A stretch of 47,921 nt of DNA from CAIOTO01 sp040389165 (GTDB lineage Bacteria; Pseudomonadota; Alphaproteobacteria; Paracaedibacterales; CAIOTO01), in NCBI GenBank assembly GCA_040389165.1, contig JAZKAK010000009.1, forward strand, positions 1 to 47,921, written 5' to 3'. The position numbers and the translations under genes were made by a program. Shown in pieces: positions 1 to 6,797 of the stretch. The notes beneath the pieces were generated by a model that was not told where the DNA came from, did not search any database, and saw only the letters and a program-made list of their open reading frames with translations. Position 1 is the first letter of the stretch, and each line of letters opens with the position of its first letter.

Positions 1-180
1 TTACGTGAAGGGGAGTTTTTGTATGCCTGTAAGAAGTCTATGTCCTCTCGTGAAGCGGAGTTTTTGTATGCCTGTAAGAAGTCTGTGTCTTCACGTGATT
101 CTTTTCTCTCTGCTTTAAGCAGACTATACGTACATTCTTTCGCGTGAAAGGGAGGGCTTATAGTCTATGTTAATTTTCAT
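1..180 (-). pseudogene. 5' fragment of a gene with 15-residue repeats, apparently frameshifted and cut by the window edge
   Basis: On the minus strand an ATG at 178-180 is preceded by a strong purine-rich ribosome site (GGGGAGAGG) and opens MKINIDYKPSLSRERMYV before a TAG at 124-126. A +1 shift before that stop enters a frame that stays open to the left edge and reads SLLKAERKE, then SREDTDFLQAYKNSA and SREDIDFLQAYKNSP, two 15-residue repeats. This looks like a gene broken by a small indel, or one with a short upstream peptide. The plus strand over 1-147 is also open, with its own 15-residue repeat (SREAEFLYACKKSVS), because a 45-bp repeat keeps every open frame open. The minus reading is preferred because it has a start codon and ribosome site. 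The product is not recognised. Confidence 0.4.
4..93. repeat. Two tandem 45-bp repeats
   Basis: Copy 1 is 4-48 and copy 2 is 49-93. They differ at four positions (11/56, 40/85, 45/90, 48/93). The unit begins CGTGAAG, and the start of a third, divergent unit is visible at 94. The period is a multiple of three, so it encodes 15-residue repeats. In the minus-strand frame two of the four differences are synonymous. The array may continue left of the window. Confidence 0.85.
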
Positions 181-192
181 AGAACCTCTCCC

Positions 193-269
193 CGCCGGAC
201 GCAGCGGGCAAGTGGGCATCATTTTACGGATGGGCTTACTCGTGAAGACAGTTCGCCGCAAGCAGCGGG
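193..269. repeat. Direct repeat of a GC-rich 16-mer in the leader
   Basis: CGCCGGACGCAGCGGG at 193-208 and CGCCGCAAGCAGCGGG at 254-269 match at 14 of 16 bases, 61 bp apart. Each can fold on itself (CCCGC/GCGGG-type stems). On the minus strand both would lie in the untranslated leader of the repeat gene, if it starts near 330. Function unknown; a structured leader or a fragment of a dispersed repeat are both possible. Confidence 0.5.
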
Positions 270-335
270 GGATTTAGCCCTTCCGGGATTAAAATATTAA
301 CGTTAAAAATCCTCATTTTGAAATGTAATGGGTAT

Positions 336-341
336 ATTATA
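336..341 (-). promoter_or_regulatory. Candidate -10 box for the left-edge gene
   Basis: The minus strand reads a perfect TATAAT inside the palindrome at 331-343. TTGAAA lies upstream, but with only 14 bp of spacing, shorter than the usual 16-18, so the -35 assignment is weak. If used, it would give a leader of roughly 150 nt before the ATG at 180. Confidence 0.3.
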
Positions 342-492
342 CCATTTTCACTAACTTTCAATTAGTGCAGTCCTCTGCAATATCTCTGTTGCTCATGTAC
401 AAGTGTACACTGCGCACCTCGAATTTTGATGTCTTACTACTCAAAACTTTTTAAAACGGTATAACGATTCCAGTGCATTAATTTTTCTTTTA

Positions 493-507
493 TTAATAAA
501 ATTTTAA
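493..507. promoter_or_regulatory. CtrA-like box upstream of fliL
   Basis: The site reads TTAA, seven bases, TTAA, about 100 bp before the fliL start. CtrA of alphaproteobacteria binds TTAA-N7-TTAA and controls early flagellar genes including fliLM in Caulobacter. The surrounding DNA is very AT-rich, and the same pattern occurs at 38973-38987 in front of an unrelated gene, so chance is a real alternative. Confidence 0.35.
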
Positions 508-605
508 TTAAATAATGCCAATCTGAAATTGAAGCTAAAAGCAAGATGCGCAGATTGCATTAAGTTGAGTTGATAAGTAGAGATTAAGAGCTTGGGGCAT
601 GATTC

Positions 606-1067
606 ATGGTTAAAATAATCATTCTATGTGTGATAGCAGTTGTTGTCATCGCTGGAGGTGTGGCGGCTGTGTTTTTAACACCGCTTAAAGACAAAATATT
701 TGGTGAGAACCATGAAAAAACAGAAGAACATAAGGCAGAGGAAAGTCTTGTGAATCTTATGGAAATCACATATCTGGCTCTTCCTGATGTGCTTATAAAT
801 CTTAAAGCTACAAACTCACGCCCTGCCACACTGAAGGCTTCATTTGTTATTGAACTTGTAAAAGGAAAAGATAAAGAAGCTATTGATCACATGAAACCGT
901 TAATTATAGATCAATTTCAAACTTATTTGCGCGAACTTGAAGTGAGCGATACTGAAGGTGCCGTAGGTGTGGAACGTGTGCGGCAAGAGCTTAAAAATCG
1001 AATTTCCAACCTTATTGCGCCTCTGCAAATTCGTCAGGTTTTAATTAAAGAATTTCTCATACAGTAG
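606..1067 (+). CDS. fliL: Flagellar basal body-associated protein FliL
   Basis: This 153-residue protein has one N-terminal membrane helix (about residues 3-24) followed by a periplasmic domain typical of FliL. Family signs are the beta-strand LINLKA region, the stretch around PLIIDQFQTYLREL and the closing VLIKEFLIQ. FliL forms rings around the stator units next to the MS ring and stabilises the motor under load. The ATG at 600 in another frame stops after four codons, so 606 is the natural start. The stop lies 11 bp before fliM, and the following genes are also flagellar, so the four genes to 4165 are probably one transcript. A TTAA-N7-TTAA motif upstream may place it under CtrA. Confidence 0.9.
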   Translation: MVKIIILCVIAVVVIAGGVAAVFLTPLKDKIFGENHEKTEEHKAEESLVNLMEITYLALPDVLINLKATNSRPATLKASFVIELVKGKDKEAIDHMKPLIIDQFQTYLRELEVSDTEGAVGVERVRQELKNRISNLIAPLQIRQVLIKEFLIQ

Positions 1068-1078
1068 GTGCTTTTATA

Positions 1079-2524
1079 ATGAATGACGATACTGATGACA
1101 ACGATAGCACCTTGGATTCCTTGCATGCTGGTGAACTGGCAGCTGGCGCTGATGATGCTAAAAAATTGACAGATCTTAACGTAAATGAGAATTCTGAAAA
1201 TGCATTATTGAACCTGGATGCATTTAAGGATGATATTCTTTCTGACATTCAAAAAGAAGTGGGCGATAGGACACTGAACCTGGATGCGTTTAAAGATGAT
1301 ATCCTTTCTGACATTCAAAAGGAAGTGGGCGATGGGACACTTAACCTGGATGCGTTTAATGACGATATCCTCTCTGACATTCAGGGGGAATTGACGGGGA
1401 GTAAACCCACTGCTGCACCTCTTCCTCAGTCTTCTCAGTCTACCCCACAAGAAGAGGGCCGAGTGGTTTCAAAGGCACCAATTTCGGATAGTGACATTGA
1501 TGCGTTACTTTTCGGTGGTGAAAATGAAAAAAATAAGGACTTAAGTGATAATCCAAGCGACATAGAGGCATTATTAGGATTTGATTTAGGTTCGAAGGGG
1601 TCGCACACAGCACGAAAAGGAATGGAGGCGATTCTCAAGAAAACAATGATTTATTATGAGCGCCTTCCCATGTTGGAAGTTGTTTTTGATCGTCTAATTC
1701 GTTTGCTGTCGACAAATCTTCGTAATTTTACATCTGATAATGTGGAAATTAAAATGGAATCGTCAAAATCAACACGTTTTGGAGATTATTTAAACTCTAT
1801 TCCTTTGCCGGCGATGTTGGGTGTATTTAAGGCCAATGAGTGGGATAACCAAGGCCTAATCGTTGTTGATAGCGCATTAATATATTCTATCGTTGATGTA
1901 TTGCTTGGTGGAAGACATAGCAGTTCAGGATTGTCTTTGGATGGTCGCATGTACACAACCATTGAATGCAATCTTATTGAGAAATTAATGTATGTATTTT
2001 TGGAAGATCTTAGTGCAGCATTCGAACCTGTTAGTCCAGTTCAATTCGTATTTGAACGTCTGGAAGTCAATCCGCACTTTGCCTTAATTTCGCGCGCATC
2101 AAATGCGGGGATACTTGTCAAATTAAGCGTTGAAATTGACGATCGTTTTGGAAAAATATCCTTGTTTTTACCATATGCCACAATCGAGCCTATTCGGGAA
2201 CTTCTTTTGCAGAATTTTATGGGTGAGAAATTTGGCAGAGACTCCATTTGGGAACATCATTTGATATCAGAGCTTAAAGAAACTGAGATCACATTTGATA
2301 TACACCTTTTAAGTGAAATGATGCAGCTATCTAAGGTATTAAACTTGAAGGTCGGGGATAGCATTTATTTTGCCTCAAATCCTCAAACACAAGTGACTGC
2401 AAAAAGCGGTGAGCATTCGTTGTTTAGAGGAATTGTTGGCCATAAAAACGGAAAAGTGGCAATTAAAATACAAGAAAATTTATTAGACCTAGTGGAATAT
2501 GAAGCAGGAGATGCAGGATGTTAA
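1079..2524 (+). CDS. fliM: Flagellar motor switch protein FliM with extended repeat-bearing N terminus
   Basis: The C-terminal 300 residues are a standard FliM: a CheC-like middle domain (about 180-370, containing ERLPMLEVVFDRLIR) and a SpoA domain at the end (about 400-475). FliM binds FliG and FliN in the C ring and receives CheY-P to switch rotation. At 481 residues it is about 150 longer than usual. The extra N terminus holds three repeats of a 22-residue unit beginning LNLDAFKDDI (residues 44-65, 66-87, 88-105, the last partial). Then come two motifs resembling the CheY-binding EIDALL motif: SDIDALLFG (138-146) and SDIEALLGF (160-168). That motif is normally single and at the extreme N terminus. 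The gene overlaps the next by 7 bp, which suggests translational coupling. Confidence 0.93.
   Translation: MNDDTDDNDSTLDSLHAGELAAGADDAKKLTDLNVNENSENALLNLDAFKDDILSDIQKEVGDRTLNLDAFKDDILSDIQKEVGDGTLNLDAFNDDILSDIQGELTGSKPTAAPLPQSSQSTPQEEGRVVSKAPISDSDIDALLFGGENEKNKDLSDNPSDIEALLGFDLGSKGSHTARKGMEAILKKTMIYYERLPMLEVVFDRLIRLLSTNLRNFTSDNVEIKMESSKSTRFGDYLNSIPLPAMLGVFKANEWDNQGLIVVDSALIYSIVDVLLGGRHSSSGLSLDGRMYTTIECNLIEKLMYVFLEDLSAAFEPVSPVQFVFERLEVNPHFALISRASNAGILVKLSVEIDDRFGKISLFLPYATIEPIRELLLQNFMGEKFGRDSIWEHHLISELKETEITFDIHLLSEMMQLSKVLNLKVGDSIYFASNPQTQVTAKSGEHSLFRGIVGHKNGKVAIKIQENLLDLVEYEAGDAGC
1208..1393 (+). repeat. Three tandem 66-bp repeats inside fliM
   Basis: Units at 1208-1273, 1274-1339 and 1340-1393 (partial) encode 22-residue copies built on LNLDAF-DDILSDIQ. 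The first two differ at a handful of bases and by one residue at the end (R or G). High DNA identity implies recent duplication or ongoing homogenisation. Confidence 0.85.
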
Positions 2525-3204
2525 ATTTATTTTTCGATGTGATTATGGTTGGTCTTTTGCTGGCGGCCATTGTTTTTTGTTTGAAATTAAGCGGACGGCT
2601 TAAAACAATGCGTGACCTAGGGGCAGAGCTATCACCCTTTATGAAAAACATGTCAGGTTATTTGGGGCAAATTTCAAACTCTATTGATACGCTAAAGAAA
2701 GTAGCTGATCTTGGAAATCAGGGTCTTAATGAACATATTCCTGTGGCAATAAATTTAAAAGAAGATTTCGATCTTTTGCTTGAGCATAGCGATAAAATGG
2801 CAAAGCGCCTGGATGAAATAATTGAAAAAGCACGTGAAATGGATCAACGTTTACAGCAGACAGTGCGTATTGCCGAAGGCGCGCGTTCATTAGATCGTCG
2901 TGCTGAGCCTGTTTTGCAGAGAGATCTTGCTCGGCCAGCGCAAAATGCACAACAGACGCAGACACAAAAACAAGCGCCCTTTACGAAAAATAATTTCGTT
3001 GATGAGAGAGAGGATTCTGCATCGAGATCTTTCATACTTCCGTCTTCCAGGTCAGTTGACGATGATGTCGATTTCTTTGTACCAAGTCAAGCACGGCAGC
3101 GAGCTGAACAAAAATCCAATGCTGAATATGAGGGGGAGATGCAAAAACGGCGTCCTAATCCTGTTGAGCGTGGAATAATGGCAAAACTTAGAGGGCTACG
3201 CTAA
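2518..3204 (+). CDS. DUF6468-like membrane protein of the flagellar cluster
   Basis: This 228-residue protein starts with a single membrane helix (about 3-23), then a helical, charged region (about 30-125) likely to form coiled coil, and a low-complexity tail rich in Gln, Arg and Asp. The layout and the position between fliM and motE match the DUF6468 proteins common in alphaproteobacterial flagellar clusters, whose exact function is not established. The start overlaps the fliM stop by 7 bp. I assign the family by architecture and context rather than by a diagnostic motif. A motor or export accessory role is inference. Confidence 0.7.
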   Translation: MLNLFFDVIMVGLLLAAIVFCLKLSGRLKTMRDLGAELSPFMKNMSGYLGQISNSIDTLKKVADLGNQGLNEHIPVAINLKEDFDLLLEHSDKMAKRLDEIIEKAREMDQRLQQTVRIAEGARSLDRRAEPVLQRDLARPAQNAQQTQTQKQAPFTKNNFVDEREDSASRSFILPSSRSVDDDVDFFVPSQARQRAEQKSNAEYEGEMQKRRPNPVERGIMAKLRGLR

Positions 3205-3244
3205 ATAATTATTAATGTTAGGAACATCTTAGTTAGGTACGAAA

Positions 3245-4165
3245 ATGGCAATTCCAAAGGCATATCAGGTGATAAATCGGAGTGGGGCTGAGGCTCAGAA
3301 GGAGAATAACATTCGGGGGAACCATGCTGAAAATCAGAAATGTATGTCGCAAAATCGTTCAATGAACGCATCAAGAAAACCATTTTGTTTGAACAAAAAG
3401 AAAAAATATTTATGGTTATTTCTTATCTATCTGACTATTTTCTGCATTGCCAAATGTGACAAAGTCATTGAGAAATGGGAAATTGGCGCCTATGACGTAA
3501 ATGTGTTGGGTGTGTCCTTTTCTGTTGGTAAAAAAGCAACAGCGGGAACAGATAAGCCAGCACTTATGGTTCCAGGGAAGGATGATGTGGTAGCCGAAAA
3601 GAAAAATAGTGCTAGCACGTCAAATGAGCCGGCTAATGGAGCCACTAACGCGCCCGACACACGCAAACAGGCTCAGCCTAAGCAGACGTCAGTTGTCACA
3701 AAATTAGCGACAGATGTTGCTGGGTTTGATCCATTGTCTACGAGTTCGCCGAAAGAGGTAGAGCTGTTAATGAAGTTATACACACGAAGGCAAGATCTTG
3801 AAAAGAGAGAAGCGCATTTAAAAGAACGTGAATCGGCAATACTGATTGTGGAAAAACAACAAAAAGATAAAGTTGAAGAGCTTGCAAAACTCAAAGAATC
3901 TATTGAGTCACTGCTCATGAAGACAGATAAAACAGCACACGATCAATTTGCTAACTTGGTTAAGGTATACGAAGGCATGAAGCCTAAGAGTGCGGCGCAG
4001 GTTTTTGAAAAACTTGATATTGCCGTGCTTAAAAACCTAATCCCATTAATGGGGCAACGTAAAGTATCAAGCATTTTGGAACAGATGAATGTGGGTAAGG
4101 CAAAAGAATTGTCGCTGGTTCTGATTAGTGATAAAAATCCATTTGCGAGTTCTGCAAAGAAGTAG
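3245..4165 (+). CDS. motE: MotE-like flagellar motor protein
   Basis: This 306-residue protein has a basic cytoplasmic N terminus, one membrane helix (about residues 53-72) and a variable linker. A periplasmic coiled coil follows (about 175-230), then a C-terminal MgtE_N-like domain with YEGMKPKSAAQVFEKLD and LEQMNVGKAKELS. This is the architecture of MotE, known in rhizobia as a chaperone of the periplasmic motor protein MotC. The N-terminal extension of about 50 residues before the helix is longer than usual, and an internal start is possible, but the ATG at 3245 opens the frame. It ends the plus-strand flagellar cluster; a bidirectional hairpin follows. Confidence 0.8.
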   Translation: MAIPKAYQVINRSGAEAQKENNIRGNHAENQKCMSQNRSMNASRKPFCLNKKKKYLWLFLIYLTIFCIAKCDKVIEKWEIGAYDVNVLGVSFSVGKKATAGTDKPALMVPGKDDVVAEKKNSASTSNEPANGATNAPDTRKQAQPKQTSVVTKLATDVAGFDPLSTSSPKEVELLMKLYTRRQDLEKREAHLKERESAILIVEKQQKDKVEELAKLKESIESLLMKTDKTAHDQFANLVKVYEGMKPKSAAQVFEKLDIAVLKNLIPLMGQRKVSSILEQMNVGKAKELSLVLISDKNPFASSAKK

Positions 4166-4179
4166 TAATACGAGAGTAC

Positions 4180-4212
4180 CATGCACTTAAAAAGTGATGA
4201 GTCGAGTGCATG
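4180..4212. terminator. Candidate bidirectional terminator hairpin
   Basis: CATGCACT at 4180-4187 pairs with AGTGCATG at 4205-4212, and a smaller stem (CACTT/AAGTG) is nested at 4184-4196. It lies between the convergent motE and MHS transporter genes. A short T-rich stretch follows on the plus side, but there is no long T tract. Confidence 0.45.
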
Positions 4213-4260
4213 TTTCTTCGCCCTCTTCTCACCATTGACATGCTCTGCCTTTCTTGCACG

Positions 4261-5598
4261 CTAAACCGTAGGGAATCCATCCGACCCTTCTTTTTTACTT
4301 AGTTTTATCGCTTTTAAAAACGACGTTAGTTTTGGTAGCTGCATGCCTTCGAGATAGGCATAATGATTCGTTGCCCATAGGTAGCCGCCAACAATTGGTA
4401 GCATAATAATCCAAAGGCCGAATGTTCCAAAGAAATTCGTTAGATAAATAAGGCCAAACGATGTTATTGGGTACATAAGTGCTCTGGCAAGCGCATACAA
4501 AAAGCTTGTGGCAGTTACACGTTTTAAGACAGGAAATTGTTTTATGAAGATTGACGCCGATGGGGTGTCCGACAAAAAGAGCAATAGAAACAGTGATTGT
4601 AAGGCAAACAATTGGTTAGAGTGCGTTATGTGAGGAATTATAATTGGCAGCATAAGCACCAGACCAATAAGACATGAAATTCCAAATTTCATTATTTTTA
4701 AAGGATGAATTTTGTAGCTCATAAAAGAGAAAAGTATGCATGCAGACACCTGTACGAGCGATAAAATAAAATTATGAAAAATAATGTTTTCAGACGTGTA
4801 ACCAAATGCCTGTTTTAACAGAGGATTGAAATGCATGTACACAATGTAAAATGTTAAAGGTCCACCACAAGAGGTTATGAAAAAGGCAAACATCGTCCTT
4901 TTTTTAATATGCGTGAGAGCCGGCTCACTGTCATCTTTTTTGATTTTGTTCTTTTTTTCATACATTTTTTTCAAAAATTCAGGTGTTTCACGCAACCTCG
5001 TTCGTGCTATTGAGCCAATGACTGCAATGCCTGCGCCTAACCAGAAAGCAATTCGCCAATTAAAACTAGTCGTAGTGACAAGCGTGGCTATGCCAAGTGC
5101 GGCTACGGCGCCCAGTGATGAAGCGATCGTAATCATCGAAACAGCTGGATATTGTTCTGGCGCTTTAGTTATTTCAGTTAAATAGACTTTTGCGCACATG
5201 ATTTCGCCCATGGATGACAAGCCTTGCACAATGCGACATATCGTTATAATCCATGTTGCTGTGATGCCAATTTGCGCATACGTTGGCAAATTTGCCATGA
5301 CGGCGCACGACACCGACATCATTATTGTTGTGATAATAACGGTTGTTTTTCGCCCAATATTGTCGCCAATGTAGCCAAATAAAAGGGCGCCAAAAGGACG
5401 CAAGACATAGGTTGAGCAAAAGGCAAAAGCAGCGATAAGCGACGCTGTATGCGGGTCAGTTTTTGGAAAAAAGATATCGTTCAGTAGTACAGCCATGTGT
5501 ACGTACAGCATTAAATCAAAATATTCGAGGAATGTGCCTATTTGAAGGAGGCCGACGGCTTCTTTTTGTTCGCGCGTGAATGATTTGAAAATTCGCAT
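4261..5598 (-). CDS. MFS transporter, metabolite:H+ symporter (MHS, ProP-like) family
   Basis: This 445-residue protein has about twelve hydrophobic segments. Family signs are GTFLEYFDLMLY (21-32) in helix 1 and the MFS loop motif GYIGDNIGRK (75-84), where Asn replaces the usual Arg. ProP-like MHS carriers move proline, betaine, 2-oxoglutarate and similar solutes with protons across the inner membrane, and are numerous in intracellular alphaproteobacteria. The substrate cannot be told from the sequence. It stands alone between the convergent flagellar cluster and the HAD gene, 133 bp downstream of the latter on the same strand. Confidence 0.88.
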   Translation of the reverse strand: MRIFKSFTREQKEAVGLLQIGTFLEYFDLMLYVHMAVLLNDIFFPKTDPHTASLIAAFAFCSTYVLRPFGALLFGYIGDNIGRKTTVIITTIMMSVSCAVMANLPTYAQIGITATWIITICRIVQGLSSMGEIMCAKVYLTEITKAPEQYPAVSMITIASSLGAVAALGIATLVTTTSFNWRIAFWLGAGIAVIGSIARTRLRETPEFLKKMYEKKNKIKKDDSEPALTHIKKRTMFAFFITSCGGPLTFYIVYMHFNPLLKQAFGYTSENIIFHNFILSLVQVSACILFSFMSYKIHPLKIMKFGISCLIGLVLMLPIIIPHITHSNQLFALQSLFLLLFLSDTPSASIFIKQFPVLKRVTATSFLYALARALMYPITSFGLIYLTNFFGTFGLWIIMLPIVGGYLWATNHYAYLEGMQLPKLTSFLKAIKLSKKEGSDGFPTV

Positions 5599-5731
5599 AA
5601 TAAAGTTTCCATTTAGCGGATCTGATCCTCTTATTTACAGCCAGTTATGAAAAATATGAAAGTTGAAAACAGAAGTGATTATCTACTTAGCATGCTTAAA
5701 GATGAGCATAGTCAAAAGTGATTTTGCTCCA

Positions 5732-6466
5732 TCAACATGTAGCCATATAAAGTTGGATTAAACCTGGCAAGCAAGACATATCATTAAATACAATCTCAAC
5801 TCCTGCTTTTTCAAGTGTCTCTGCGTAGTTGGAAGTGTGGTGGCTGCCGCCAAAAAAACCAAAAACATGCATGCCTGCATCTCTTGCCGCTTTTACACCA
5901 GCTGCACTGTCTTCAATTACGAGACACTTTTCGGGGGCTGCACCCATTTCACGCGCGGCCAATTCATAAATATCGGGATACGGTTTTGGGTGGTCAACAA
6001 GATCGGCGCTGTAAACATGTCCATTAAAATAAGGTAGCAAATTGTTTACCTTTAACAATGTATGTAATTTTTCATTATAGGCGTTTGACACGACCGCTTT
6101 TGGTAGCGTGATTTCCTCTAAGGCTTGTCTAACTCCAGGAATACAAATCGATTCTTTTTCAAGCAAGGATAAGGTTTGTTTCTCAACTAATTTAACAAAG
6201 CCTGGATGAAAAATTACATCATTTTCAGCGGCTAATGTCTGAAAGACATCTTTGGTCGTTTTTCCTAAGAAGCGATCATTGTATTCTTCGACGCTGATGG
6301 AACAGCCATGGCTGTTTAGCGCAGCTACTTCGATTTGTTTGCCACTTTCTTCGCTATCGATGAGAACACCATCGCAATCAAAGAAGATAGCGTCTAAGCA
6401 ATTTCTTTGATTAAGTGATTCGTATGGTTTTAGAGGATATGTGAGCATAGATGACGTGATATTCAT
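5732..6466 (-). CDS. HAD-superfamily phosphatase, subfamily IA (beta-phosphoglucomutase-like)
   Basis: All four HAD motifs are present: FFDCDGVLIDSE with nucleophile Asp30 and acid Asp32, Ser127 (VVSNAYN), Lys161 (HPKPYPD) and Glu185-Asp186 (VIEDSAAG). A helical cap lies between motifs I and II. Such enzymes dephosphorylate, or less often isomerise, small phosphate esters such as sugar phosphates or phosphoglycolate; the substrate is not predictable here. The frame is open 13 codons further upstream, but the ATG at 6466 has an excellent GGAGG 7 bases before it, so it is chosen (244 residues). The upstream region holds decayed palindromic repeats, and the gene is probably expressed on its own. 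Confidence 0.88.
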   Translation of the reverse strand: MNITSSMLTYPLKPYESLNQRNCLDAIFFDCDGVLIDSEESGKQIEVAALNSHGCSISVEEYNDRFLGKTTKDVFQTLAAENDVIFHPGFVKLVEKQTLSLLEKESICIPGVRQALEEITLPKAVVSNAYNEKLHTLLKVNNLLPYFNGHVYSADLVDHPKPYPDIYELAAREMGAAPEKCLVIEDSAAGVKAARDAGMHVFGFFGGSHHTSNYAETLEKAGVEIVFNDMSCLPGLIQLYMATC

Positions 6467-6530
6467 GGGAAAACCTCCGCAATGATTGCGTGTCCAGCTG
6501 AGCAAGAGCTAAAATCTCTAGACCATATCT

Positions 6531-6568
6531 CACCGTAATCACGAGGAGCCGCGGGCGGCATGGTGATT
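6531..6568. repeat. Decayed half of a dispersed palindromic repeat
   Basis: The stretch contains CGAGGAGCCGCGGGCGGCA and resembles the arm of the common bacterial element of the form CGTCATTGCGAGGAGC. Only one arm is recognisable. It lies in the 331-bp gap 6467-6797 between flhA and the HAD gene, which otherwise holds only the better-preserved element at 6684-6760 and no gene. Confidence 0.35.
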
Positions 6569-6683
6569 TTGTGAATCACGCAAGGAAACAATGCTTATTG
6601 CTTAACGTACCATGCGTTGTGGGTGGAATGAATGCGCAATATTGAATTGATTTAACTTTTCTGTTGAATGATATACACATCTG

Positions 6684-6760
6684 CCGTCACCACAAGGAAC
6701 GCAGTGACTTAGGTGTCCAGTCTGTTTCCCTGGATAGCCGCGCTTCGCTCGCCATGATGG
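6684..6760. repeat. Dispersed palindromic repeat, CGTCAnnnCnnnnGGAACG type
   Basis: The left arm (from 6684) contains AAGGAACGCAGTGAC and GGTGTCCAG. The right arm, ending at 6760, contains CTGGATAGCCGCGCTTCGCT followed by CGCCATGATGG. The arms pair imperfectly around GTCCAG/CTGGAT. The layout matches mobile or REP-like palindromes found in many alphaproteobacteria. It lies just downstream of flhA and could also act as a transcription terminator. Confidence 0.65.
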
Positions 6761-6797
6761 TAGACGTTCGTAAAATCACTTGAAAGGGATGTGCCTG

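Larger units (their letters stand above)
181..605. other. Divergent intergenic region between the repeat gene and fliL
   Basis: No gene is seen here. The part nearest the left-hand gene holds two GC-rich hairpin-prone blocks (about 190-209 and 254-270), in contrast to the AT-rich sequence around them. A perfect 13-bp palindrome lies at 331-343 and contains a TATAAT box on the minus strand. Toward fliL the sequence becomes very AT-rich and contains a TTAA-N7-TTAA motif at 493-507. It probably carries promoters for both flanking genes. Confidence 0.6.

Noticed and set aside
5732..6505. Upstream start for the HAD phosphatase at 6505
   Set aside because: The ATG at 6466 has a near-perfect GGAGG at ideal spacing, while the upstream codons carry no family conservation.
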